From: an uncultured Clostridia bacterium
GTDB taxonomy: Bacteria > Bacillota > Clostridia > Christensenellales > UBA1242
Assembly (NCBI GenBank): GCA_934754475.1
Contig: CAKVHV010000002.1
Location: 62,001-126,000 of the forward strand
Direction: 5' to 3'
DNA length: 64,000 nt
Positions 15,559 through 23,115 of this stretch are shown piece by piece (the stretch's first letter is position 1; each line of letters starts with the position of its first letter). A program made the position numbers and the translations under genes. The notes under the pieces are model-generated. The model saw nothing but the letters and a program-made list of their open reading frames with translations, had not been told where the DNA came from and ran no database searches.

Positions 15559-15849
15559 CTACGATAGACTTTCAAAGAACTCAATAGCTTTGCTATCAGC
15601 AGTTAAAGTAACATAAGCTTTTTTAAAGTCGCTAGTATAACCTTGAGTCTTGCCTTGTCTTTTTAATTTACCGTCAACATTTAGAGTGTTAACTGATTTA
15701 ACTTTAACACCAAAAATTTCTTCAACGGCTTTTTTGATTTCAACTTTGTTTGCATTTTTGTCAACAACAAAAGCATATTTTTTGTTGTGGATGTCTGCAT
15801 AAGTCTTTTCACTTAGAAGTGGTTTTTTAATAATATCAAATGTTTTCAT
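15559..15849 (-). CDS. rplW: 50S ribosomal protein L23
   Basis: A 96-residue L23: IIKKPLLSEKTYADIHNKKYAF opens the domain, then VDKNANKVEIKKAVEEIFGVKV and the basic loop. It is the docking site for trigger factor and SRP at the tunnel exit. It shares one base with rplD (TAATG). Confidence 0.97.
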   Translation of the reverse strand: MKTFDIIKKPLLSEKTYADIHNKKYAFVVDKNANKVEIKKAVEEIFGVKVKSVNTLNVDGKLKRQGKTQGYTSDFKKAYVTLTADSKAIEFFESLS

Positions 15850-16475
15850 TATGCTTTATACCCCTCTTCAATTGATTTGATAGCGTCAGCAGTTAAAACT
15901 AACTTGTCGCATTTAATAATATCATAAACATTAAGAAGGTCGCTATTTGTAACTTCAACATTTTGAAGATTAGCACTTGCTCTTAGAACGTTTTCGTTTT
16001 GACCTTTTGTAACAACAACAGCAGTTCTGTCAGCACCAATTTTGTTAAGAACTTCAACCATAGTCTTAGTCTTAGCGTCTTTGATGTCAAGGTTTTCAAG
16101 AACGATAAGTTCTTTGTTTGCAAGTTTAGTCGAAATTGCACTACGGAATGCAACTCTCTTAGCTTCTTTGTTTACTTTTTTAGAGAAATCTCTAGGCTTA
16201 GGTGCAAATGCTATACCACCGCCTCTCCATTGTGGAGCTTTGGTTGAGCCTTGTCTTGCTCTACCAGTACCTTTTTGTCTCCAAGGTTTCTTAGCATGAC
16301 CCCTAACTTCAGAACGAGTAAGAGTGCTTTTTGTACCTTGTCTTAAATTGGCTAGATGTGCAACTACAACTTGATGAATAAGCGCTTCGTTATATTCTTG
16401 TTTGAATACGCTATCATTTAGTCTAATTGAACCACATTCTTCACCCAATAAATTAAGTAATTTTGTGCTTGCCAT
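15849..16475 (-). CDS. rplD: 50S ribosomal protein L4
   Basis: A 208-residue L4. The extended loop that lines the peptide tunnel is clear: GTKSTLTRSEVRGHAKKPWRQKGTGRARQGS begins near 46. In several bacteria L4 also represses its own S10 operon through the leader. The structured leader at 17456-17751 would be the natural target here, by inference only. Confidence 0.97.
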   Translation of the reverse strand: MASTKLLNLLGEECGSIRLNDSVFKQEYNEALIHQVVVAHLANLRQGTKSTLTRSEVRGHAKKPWRQKGTGRARQGSTKAPQWRGGGIAFAPKPRDFSKKVNKEAKRVAFRSAISTKLANKELIVLENLDIKDAKTKTMVEVLNKIGADRTAVVVTKGQNENVLRASANLQNVEVTNSDLLNVYDIIKCDKLVLTADAIKSIEEGYKA

Positions 16476-16486
16476 AGTTTAACTCC

Positions 16487-17125
16487 TTATGCGTTTACTT
16501 TAACAGCAGATTTAACACTAACTAGGCTTCCTTTAGCACCAGGAATAGCACCTTTGACAAGTATTAAATTTCTTTCTGCGTCAACTTTAACAACTTTTAA
16601 ATTTTGAACAGTAACTTTTTCGTTACCCCATCTACCAGCCATTTTCTTACCCTTGAATACTTTAGCAGGGAAAGTGTTAGCACCGATAGAACCAACGTGT
16701 CTATGTACTGGACCATTACCGTGAGTCATTCTGTGTCTGTGGAAATTCCATTTTGCGATAGTACCGCTGAATCCGTGACCCTTAGAAGTACCAGTAACGT
16801 CAACAATATCACCTTCTGCAAATACATCACAAGTGATTTTGTCGCCAAGTTTATAATTTTCGGCATCGTCAAGTTTGAATTCTCTCAAATATCTCATTGA
16901 AGAAAGTTCAGCCTTTTTCAATTGACCAAGCATTGGTTTATTTATTAATTGTTCTCTAACATTATCAAATGCCAATTGAACAGCTTGATAACCATCGTTT
17001 TGCATAGTCTTAACTTGAGATACAAAACATGGACCAGCTTCAATAGCAGTAACAGGGACAACTAAACCATTGTTATCAAAGATTTGAGTCATGCCAAGTT
17101 TTTTGCCTAATATTGCTTTTTTCAT
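16487..17125 (-). CDS. rplC: 50S ribosomal protein L3
   Basis: A 212-residue L3. It begins MKKAILGKKLGMTQIF and carries the central VTGTSKGHGFSGTIAKWNFHR with the RMTHGN and GSIGANTFPAKVFKGKKMAGRWG loops that reach the peptidyl transferase centre. It is the second gene of the S10 operon, 21 bases after rpsJ. Confidence 0.98.
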   Translation of the reverse strand: MKKAILGKKLGMTQIFDNNGLVVPVTAIEAGPCFVSQVKTMQNDGYQAVQLAFDNVREQLINKPMLGQLKKAELSSMRYLREFKLDDAENYKLGDKITCDVFAEGDIVDVTGTSKGHGFSGTIAKWNFHRHRMTHGNGPVHRHVGSIGANTFPAKVFKGKKMAGRWGNEKVTVQNLKVVKVDAERNLILVKGAIPGAKGSLVSVKSAVKVNA

Positions 17126-17146
17126 TATCTTTTATCCTCCCTGTCC

Positions 17147-17455
17147 TTAAAGTTTGATATTGATGTCTACACCTGCAGGAAGTTCAAGCTTCATAAGAGC
17201 ATCAACTGCTTTTGCTGAAGGACTGTAAATATCAATTAGTCTTTTATGAGTTCTTAGTTCGAACTGCTCACGACTATCCTTGTATTTGTGAGTAGCTCTG
17301 ATGATTGTAACCACTTCTTTGTTTGTAGGAAGTGGAATTGGACCACTAATCTTTGCACCAAATTTAAGAGCAGTATCAACTATTCTCTTGCTAGCTACAT
17401 CAATTAGGTTATGGTCAAATGCGTTTAATTTAATTCTAATTTTTTGTGTTGCCAT
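17147..17455 (-). CDS. rpsJ: 30S ribosomal protein S10
   Basis: A 102-residue S10, also the NusE partner of NusB in antitermination. It contains RIKLNAFDHNLIDVASKRI (6-24), GPIPLPTNKEVVTIIRATH and the RTHKRLIDIYSPSAKAVDAL loop. It opens the long ribosomal cluster. A consensus promoter lies about 300 bases upstream behind a structured leader. Unlike many Firmicutes, tuf is not just upstream; it lies near 47-48 kb. Confidence 0.98.
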   Translation of the reverse strand: MATQKIRIKLNAFDHNLIDVASKRIVDTALKFGAKISGPIPLPTNKEVVTIIRATHKYKDSREQFELRTHKRLIDIYSPSAKAVDALMKLELPAGVDINIKL

Positions 17456-17751
17456 TAATTTTTCTCCTTTAATTAATTTGCCTAAAAACCTGTATTTCGC
17501 ATCAAAGTGAATTTAAAGTAAACCATAACTAAACCACAAAAACCCCTTTTGAAAACAAATTTGTACTTATTTCCAATGGGTCAAAATGATATATTCTTAC
17601 ACTTTACCGTGTGTTCACTCGCTGTAATCAAAAAAAATATGCGAAGTTTTTAGTCGTTTACAATCTAATGCGTAAACACTTCAAAAATGTAAATTATCCC
17701 TAAAATTCGGCATTTTTTAGAGTAACTTTACACCAAGCAAAACATTACAGC
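17456..17751 (-). ncRNA. Candidate structured leader of the S10 operon (three-way junction)
   Basis: The predicted transcript starts at about 17751 and its first eight bases GCTGTAAT pair with ATTACAGC (17621-17628). The enclosed sequence forms two nested hairpins. One pairs GTAAA/TTTAC plus CTAAAA/TTTTAG (17689-17731). The other pairs GAAGT/ACTTC plus GTTTAC/GTAAAC (17643-17682). About 165 bases then lead to rpsJ. The layout resembles a ribosomal-protein autoregulatory leader. The ligand (L4 is the obvious guess) is inference. Confidence 0.55.
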
Positions 17752-17757
17752 ATACAT

Positions 17758-17786
17758 ATTTTATCTAAAAAACACCCAAAAGTCAA
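17758..17786 (-). promoter_or_regulatory. S10 operon promoter
   Basis: Reading the minus strand: TTGACT (17781-17786), a 17-base spacer, then TAAAAT (17758-17763). A-tract-rich sequence resembling an UP element lies directly upstream (17790-17840). The predicted start is near 17751. Confidence 0.8.
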
Positions 17787-17789
17787 CAC

Positions 17790-18080
17790 TTTTTTAAAAA
17801 TTTTTTGCAAAATTTAACAAATTTTTTAAAAGATAAATTTTTTATAAAATTTTTAATGTTCTCCACCAATCAATCAAAATTAACTGATTTGATTTCCCCG
17901 TATATTAATGTTTTTTTATTAATATAATATATTATATCATATATATAAACAAAAAGCAATAGCTTAGGCATAAAATTTTAATTTCTAAAATAATTACTTA
18001 CGTTTTCATATTTTTTAATTTTTTTGATAACATATAAGTTTAGTTAACTTGACTTTATAACTTATAAAACAACGATTAAA
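17790..18080. other. AT-rich intergenic stretch
   Basis: Between the S10 promoter and the DUF2207 terminator I see only A/T tracts, including an ATTAAT inverted repeat around 17905-17923. There is no reading frame or clear RNA. Its left part may act as an UP element. Confidence 0.5.
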
Positions 18081-18085
18081 AAACA

Positions 18086-18113
18086 GAAAAAACACTAACA
18101 AATGTTAGTGTTT
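18086..18113 (-). terminator. Terminator after the DUF2207 gene
   Basis: A ten-base-pair stem AAACACTAAC/GTTAGTGTTT (18090-18099 with 18104-18113) with loop AAAT (ATTT in the transcript). The minus-strand transcript continues into a U run. Confidence 0.85.
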
Positions 18114-18142
18114 ATAAATAACTATATAGTTTTTGTGTCGGC

Positions 18143-20110
18143 TTACCACGAACTACCGCCCCCGCCGCCGCCACCACCGCCGGAGAATCCACCGCCCGAA
18201 CTTCCACCACTATAGCCACCAGAACTTCCGCTAGAAGAATTAATATATTGATTGGTTGAAGTTTTCGAAACCGAATTAACAGTATTTGAAATACAAGAAT
18301 TTATTCTATAAATTGTCAAATCGCCAAGATTTGAGCCACTTGATACATACCACTCAACTTCTGGCATGTCAATAACTTTGAATTTATCTATCCATTTATG
18401 CGACACACCCAAAACATAAGCATAAGGCAAAATATCATAAAAATATTTTGGATTTTCATTAACCAAGGCTTCTAGCCTGCTTTTTTCGGCAGTTTTCAAA
18501 AATTCCTTAAATCCAAGGATTTTACCAAGTACTTCCTTACCTTTTTCATTTCTATTTTCTATAAGTGAATACACTACTTGGTATAACATTATTAATAACA
18601 AGTTAAAAATAAGTCCTACTAAATAAATAGTACTATATCTAAAAATTATTCCCGAATTAATGATTAACAACAAGAAAACTATTGGCAAAAGTTCTATTAT
18701 CATTATGGCAATTACCGGGAAATACCGCTTTAGTTTAATAAAATTATTCATTACAACAGTGTAAACAATCGTTATGAAAATAGATGAAACCACCGACATC
18801 ACACTAAGTAATCTGTAATCAATCATAGGAATTACAAACATTCCTAGCATCGAAATTGCAAATAACAAACTAATAATGATTTTTTGGAATTTAGATTCTT
18901 TGAATATTTGTTTGGATTCCAAAGCAATATTGGATTTTATCCACTCAACAGACTTGTAAAAATCACTAGGAACTTTATTTAGAGTAATTTCGTCTTCGTC
19001 TTTAAATAGTCCCCGCATAAATTTTCTTTCGAATTTGTTGCTTCCATAGTATTCTTTTAGTTTTCTGAGTTTGATATACCTATCCATATTAATTCTATCA
19101 ATCCCTTTCAACTTACTAGAATCGTCAATAATTTCAATATATCCTTTGCTCGCCAAATAAACTATAAGCGAAGAAATGTCTTTGTTGTTTACTCTTCCCC
19201 TATAATTAAAAGCCATTTCTAGGCTATTAAAATCATATGGCGGATAAAACTCTATAGTTTTGACAACTCCTTTTTTGTCCCCTAGCCAAAATAAAATTAT
19301 ACATAACAAAACTATTGCTGGAACAATAAAGTATAGATATTGAAATATTGTTGCTTTAGTAGCAAAATATCCTTCCGGCAATTCAAGTCTAACAGTTAGC
19401 CCACTTCGTGCATTCAAATCACCATTTAAACTACCAAAAATATTATTCCCATTCAAAGTATAAGAAACTCTATCCGAAGATGTATCTCCAAAACTGCCAC
19501 TTGAAAATCCAAGTCTTGACGCATCAAACTCTTTTGGCATAGATATATTAAAAGTTACATTGCCAATAACAGTATCCCAATTTGTACCAATTATATTAAA
19601 GTAAAACTCATCCTTATCTTTGAGCATGTCTTTGCCCACATCAAACGAATAAGAAATTACATATGTTTTACTCTCTTTTACAAGTGTTTTATTTTCGTCA
19701 CCAATTGTTAAAACTATATTACCTTGCTCAGTACTCTTACTAAACTTTTCATCAACACTAATATTTTTTATCTTAGCAATATAAGTATTCCTGCTTCCAT
19801 CTGTACGTCTTACTTCATTTTTGTACGGAATAAACCTTTTGATTCCATGTTTTGAAACATTAAAGTATGCCGTAATAGTTTCGGTTACAAAAAAGACATT
19901 ATCTTCACCCACAACAATTTCTACGTCGTACGAATCAATAACATATTCCAAATTATTATAATTCGGATTTTTGCTAGGACTTACATACTCTTCTTGAGAA
20001 GATTCTTCTGTCAAAGCATGTGCCACAACAGGATTATTGCCACAAACAAAACAAGCCACTAAAAGTAGTGGCAAGCATAAAAACAACAAAAATTTAATAG
20101 TTTTTTTCAT
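18143..20110 (-). CDS. DUF2207 family membrane protein with Gly-rich tail
   Basis: A 655-residue protein. An N-terminal hydrophobic signal (residues 1-20) ends in LVAC, a possible lipobox; alternatively it is a longer signal ending at AHA. The extracytoplasmic DUF2207 domain (about 55-245) is beta-rich. A transmembrane helix follows near 253-275, then a cytoplasmic region, then a cluster of helices at about 405-515. The C-terminus is a Gly/Ser run ending in Trp, typical of this family. The family is widespread and often paired with LemA, as here (lemA ends 8 bases upstream). Biochemical function is unknown. Confidence 0.85.
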   Translation of the reverse strand: MKKTIKFLLFLCLPLLLVACFVCGNNPVVAHALTEESSQEEYVSPSKNPNYNNLEYVIDSYDVEIVVGEDNVFFVTETITAYFNVSKHGIKRFIPYKNEVRRTDGSRNTYIAKIKNISVDEKFSKSTEQGNIVLTIGDENKTLVKESKTYVISYSFDVGKDMLKDKDEFYFNIIGTNWDTVIGNVTFNISMPKEFDASRLGFSSGSFGDTSSDRVSYTLNGNNIFGSLNGDLNARSGLTVRLELPEGYFATKATIFQYLYFIVPAIVLLCIILFWLGDKKGVVKTIEFYPPYDFNSLEMAFNYRGRVNNKDISSLIVYLASKGYIEIIDDSSKLKGIDRINMDRYIKLRKLKEYYGSNKFERKFMRGLFKDEDEITLNKVPSDFYKSVEWIKSNIALESKQIFKESKFQKIIISLLFAISMLGMFVIPMIDYRLLSVMSVVSSIFITIVYTVVMNNFIKLKRYFPVIAIMIIELLPIVFLLLIINSGIIFRYSTIYLVGLIFNLLLIMLYQVVYSLIENRNEKGKEVLGKILGFKEFLKTAEKSRLEALVNENPKYFYDILPYAYVLGVSHKWIDKFKVIDMPEVEWYVSSGSNLGDLTIYRINSCISNTVNSVSKTSTNQYINSSSGSSGGYSGGSSGGGFSGGGGGGGGGSSW

Positions 20111-20118
20111 AAACTCCC

Positions 20119-20679
20119 TTAAAACTTAACTTGAACATTTTCTCTTTGACTTTCATCAGATACTTCAAACATTTTGTATGTAGAAAATTTAAAACACGAA
20201 GCCAAAATATTTGAAGGAAACATCTGAACCATATTATTCATTTTTCTAACAGCACCATTATAATACTTTCTAGCATTAGCGATGTCTTCTTCAATTTTTG
20301 TTAGTTGATTGCTCAAGTTTTGAAAGTTCTCATTTGCTTTTAATTCGGGATATGCTTCCGCCAAAGCCATTATTTTGGATATTCCACTAGTAAGTTTGGA
20401 GTTAACATCGACTTTGTCATTAACACTCAAATTATCATAACCAGCATTGCCATTACGCAATTCAATTATTTTTGCAAGAGTATCTTTTTCGTGTTTTACA
20501 TAACCTTTGACAGTCTCGACCAAATTAGGAATCAAATCCCATCTCTTTTTTAGATAAACATCCATAGTTGAAAAAGCTTCTTCAACAGTGTTTCTTCGTC
20601 CAACCAAGGCGTTATAAACACAAATTATCGCTATTAACAAAACTAAAACTATTGAACCTACAATTATTCCTATTAACAT
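20119..20679 (-). CDS. lemA: LemA family protein
   Basis: A 186-residue protein. One N-terminal transmembrane helix (about 3-24) is followed by a mostly helical domain with the family signature VYNALVGRRNTVEEAFSTMDVYLKKRWDLIPNLVETVKGY and the later NMVQMFPSNILASCFKF. The domain probably faces the cytoplasm or the membrane surface. Function is unknown; it is commonly co-transcribed with DUF2207 proteins. It forms a two-gene operon with the downstream gene. Confidence 0.92.
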   Translation of the reverse strand: MLIGIIVGSIVLVLLIAIICVYNALVGRRNTVEEAFSTMDVYLKKRWDLIPNLVETVKGYVKHEKDTLAKIIELRNGNAGYDNLSVNDKVDVNSKLTSGISKIMALAEAYPELKANENFQNLSNQLTKIEEDIANARKYYNGAVRKMNNMVQMFPSNILASCFKFSTYKMFEVSDESQRENVQVKF

Positions 20680-20801
20680 AATATCTCATTCCTTCTTTAT
20701 AAATATATGGTATCACAGACTATTATATTAGTGCAAACAAATTAACTTATTAACTAAAAAAATTAATTTGACACATAAATTGCATCAAATTAATTAAAAC
20801 T

Positions 20802-21002
20802 TTACTTTTTCATATCTTCAGTTAGTTTTTTAACCATAAGGTCAATATCTGCATCGTGAACAGCCCCTGCTTCTGCCAAACTTTCCATTTGGCTCATAGG
20901 ACAATGAACACAGTGCATGCCAAAACCTTGCAAAATAGTTTCAGCATTAGGACAAAGTTCCAAAACTTCGCCAATTGTAGTGTCTTTAGTTATTTTTGCC
21001 AT
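20802..21002 (-). CDS. DUF1858 domain protein
   Basis: A 66-residue protein consisting of one DUF1858 domain: KITKDTTIGEVLELCPNAETIL, then FGMHCVHCPMSQMESLAEAG with a CxxC pair, and DIDLMVKKLTEDM. Small proteins of this type occur in anaerobes next to or fused with redox proteins. The CxxC suggests a redox or metal role, which is unproven. It is preceded by AAGGAG. Confidence 0.9.
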   Translation of the reverse strand: MAKITKDTTIGEVLELCPNAETILQGFGMHCVHCPMSQMESLAEAGAVHDADIDLMVKKLTEDMKK

Positions 21003-21048
21003 ATAAATCTCCTTAAATTTAACATCAAGTAATTATTTTATTAGTTTT

Positions 21049-21140
21049 TAAGCAAGAAATATTTCTTAATAATTTAGTCTTACTTTAAAGACAAAAAACT
21101 CTCAATTGCTTAATAGTATTATTATAACACAAATACTATT
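21049..21140. repeat. Palindrome cluster upstream of the DUF1858 gene
   Basis: TAAGCAA (21049-21055) pairs with TTGCTTA (21106-21112). Within it lie AAGAA/TTCTT (21054-21067) and GTCTT/AAGAC (21077-21092). A separate 9-bp hairpin, AATAGTATT/AATACTATT, follows at 21112-21140. None is followed by a U tract on either strand, so these are not ordinary terminators. Confidence 0.5.
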
Positions 21141-21151
21141 TATTAGTCAAT

Positions 21152-22084
21152 TCATTCAAATCTATTTCCACAATTATTACAAATTCTATTTGCTCTAAAG
21201 TTCTTAAATCCACAATGTTTGCATATTTTAAAATTGGCTTGATTTGGGTCAATTCTATTAGTTTGCATAGTACCATTCTGAGACAGAGTTCCACTTTGTT
21301 TTGTTATAGTTACTGCATTTGGATTTAAACTTCCATTATAAACAACACTTGGCTTGATAGCCATGATATGCTGTTGATTATACGCATTTATTCTCTTTTG
21401 ATAACGTTTTGGAAAATCAATTGCTTTTAGTCTAATATTCTTAACAAAAATACCTATAAAATCGTAAGCATCTTCCAAATCAGTATTCAAAACTTTGCAA
21501 ATATAATCGTTATTATTCAAAATATTATCTATTGAAATTTTGTCTTTTTCAATCTTTTTGTTAATTTTATTCCCTATCCAAAGTCCAATATCTTCGTGAA
21601 CATCTTCGGTTTTTTCTTTGCCAGTTTCGTTTATTAAACACTTAACAAGTAGCCCCGGGTCAATTACTTTGACATTACACGAACCCTTAATAAAGCCTTT
21701 AATTCTCCCCAATTCCTTTGATTTAAGAAAGAATGGTTCATCCGAATCAAAATCAAAATCCTTGAATTCATTATTGCTTACAAAATACAAATCAATACGA
21801 ATTCTTTTGATTTTTGAGCCTTTTTTGTTTAGTTTTTCTACTTTTGCACGTTTGTAAGTTTCGGGAATGGACTGCTCGTTAATTTTGTATTTTCCCGCAA
21901 GTATTACATCCGCTACTTTGGATTTGTAAACAACAACACATGTAGTTCCGTCTCTAACTATAATATTTTTGTTTAAATACAAAAATTTTTTCTTTTTTAA
22001 AAAATACACAATGTGAGAGTTCATATCCCCGTCACATTCAATATTTTTGTTAAACAACTCCTTAATCTTTGCAAATATTCCCAT
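21152..22084 (-). CDS. SPFH-like protein with C-terminal zinc ribbon
   Basis: A 310-residue protein. The body resembles the SPFH/virion-core-like (YdjI/COG4260) proteins: VVVYKSKVADVILAGKYKINE near 50-70, a FKDFDFDSDEPFFLKS strand, and VKNIRLKAIDFPKRYQKRINAY near 214-235. The C-terminus is a double-Cys zinc ribbon, CKHCGFKNFRANRICNNCG (about 288-306). Relatives are cytoplasmic scaffold proteins of unknown role. The assignment rests on overall layout and is moderate. It is monocistronic, with a promoter candidate about 60 bases upstream. Confidence 0.6.
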   Translation of the reverse strand: MGIFAKIKELFNKNIECDGDMNSHIVYFLKKKKFLYLNKNIIVRDGTTCVVVYKSKVADVILAGKYKINEQSIPETYKRAKVEKLNKKGSKIKRIRIDLYFVSNNEFKDFDFDSDEPFFLKSKELGRIKGFIKGSCNVKVIDPGLLVKCLINETGKEKTEDVHEDIGLWIGNKINKKIEKDKISIDNILNNNDYICKVLNTDLEDAYDFIGIFVKNIRLKAIDFPKRYQKRINAYNQQHIMAIKPSVVYNGSLNPNAVTITKQSGTLSQNGTMQTNRIDPNQANFKICKHCGFKNFRANRICNNCGNRFE

Positions 22085-22137
22085 AAAAATGCCGTTTCCC
22101 TAAATTGTATTAAGTTTCAATCTTTATTTATGTAAAT

Positions 22138-22165
22138 ATAATAGCACAATTAACAATTAAAACAA
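22138..22165 (-). promoter_or_regulatory. Candidate promoter for the SPFH-like gene
   Basis: Minus strand: TTGTTT (22160-22165), a 16-base spacer, then TATTAT (22138-22143) with an extended -10 TGC immediately before it. Confidence 0.45.
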
Positions 22166-22357
22166 ACAAATGTAAATTACTTTGCAAAATAAAAACAAAT
22201 TTTTTAAAATCAAAATAATAACTAAAATAATATTATGCAATTTGGATAATAACGAAATTTAGTATTCAGACAAAATTGCAAAATCTGGGATTTAAAAAAG
22301 TCATAATATCTTCAAAAGTTTAATATAATTTTAGTAACAACAAAATGGAGATGTAAA

Positions 22358-23074
22358 ATGTATAAAATATCTGATATAATATCCACACCTGTTATAAGTC
22401 TATACGAAGGTGAACATATAGGAATCGTCTATAATATTATGTTTGATTATAGACAAAAAAAGTGTAGTTTTGCCTGTATTCTAAACGAAAACGACAACAT
22501 TCCAAGACTAATTAAGTTCAAAGATATTTTCAAAATCGGAAATGATTGTATTTTTATAAAAAACTTGACTTGTTTGGATTTGGAAACAAATTGCGAAAAG
22601 GAAATGGAAGAAAACACCAATCCTATCAATCTAAAAGTATATAATTTGTCATGCGAATATGTTGGGACAAGCCACGATATTATTGTGGACGACAACTTTA
22701 GAATTTCTCAAATTGTGCTAAATAACGGAAAAATTATTGAAAGAAACGATATTTTGAATATTGGAAAATCAACAATTATTATAGGAAATGATGTGTCTAT
22801 CCAAAAATTCAAACCAGTAGTCAAAAGTATCAAAATTCAAAATACTCCCAAAAAAGTTATGATTCTATCTGACTTTATCAAAAACGAAGCAACCCCACAA
22901 AACAAAATTATAACAGATTTTAGGTTTTTGATTGGAAGAATTTTGAGTCAAGATGTTATTGCACTTAATGGCGAAATGATTGCAAAAAAAGATTCAATTG
23001 TCACAAAGGATATTGTAAACAAAGCAAGCTCCTATGGAAAACTTGTAGAAATCGCTAGATATAGTAAGTCCTAA
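22358..23074 (+). CDS. PRC-barrel domain protein
   Basis: A 238-residue protein. The N-terminal 75 residues look like a PRC-barrel (MYKISDIISTPVISLYEGEHIGIVYN, then KFKDIFKIGNDCIFIK). A second beta-rich segment at about 90-135 (LKVYNLSCEYVGTSHDIIVD) looks like a second PRC unit. PRC-barrels bind RNA or protein partners in ribosome maturation and photosystem contexts. The role here is unknown. It is a lone plus-strand gene. GGAG lies eight bases before the ATG, TATAAT is at 22324-22329, and a shared terminator follows. Confidence 0.65.
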   Translation: MYKISDIISTPVISLYEGEHIGIVYNIMFDYRQKKCSFACILNENDNIPRLIKFKDIFKIGNDCIFIKNLTCLDLETNCEKEMEENTNPINLKVYNLSCEYVGTSHDIIVDDNFRISQIVLNNGKIIERNDILNIGKSTIIIGNDVSIQKFKPVVKSIKIQNTPKKVMILSDFIKNEATPQNKIITDFRFLIGRILSQDVIALNGEMIAKKDSIVTKDIVNKASSYGKLVEIARYSKS

Positions 23075-23076
23075 AA

Positions 23077-23110
23077 AAATAAAGTGATGTTAAATTACAT
23101 CACTTTATTT
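23077..23110. terminator. Bidirectional terminator between convergent genes
   Basis: A 14-bp perfect stem (23077-23090 with 23097-23110) with a six-base loop, with A and T runs on either side. It serves both the PRC-barrel gene (+) and the coiled-coil membrane protein gene (-). Confidence 0.88.
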
Positions 23111-23115
23111 TTTAT

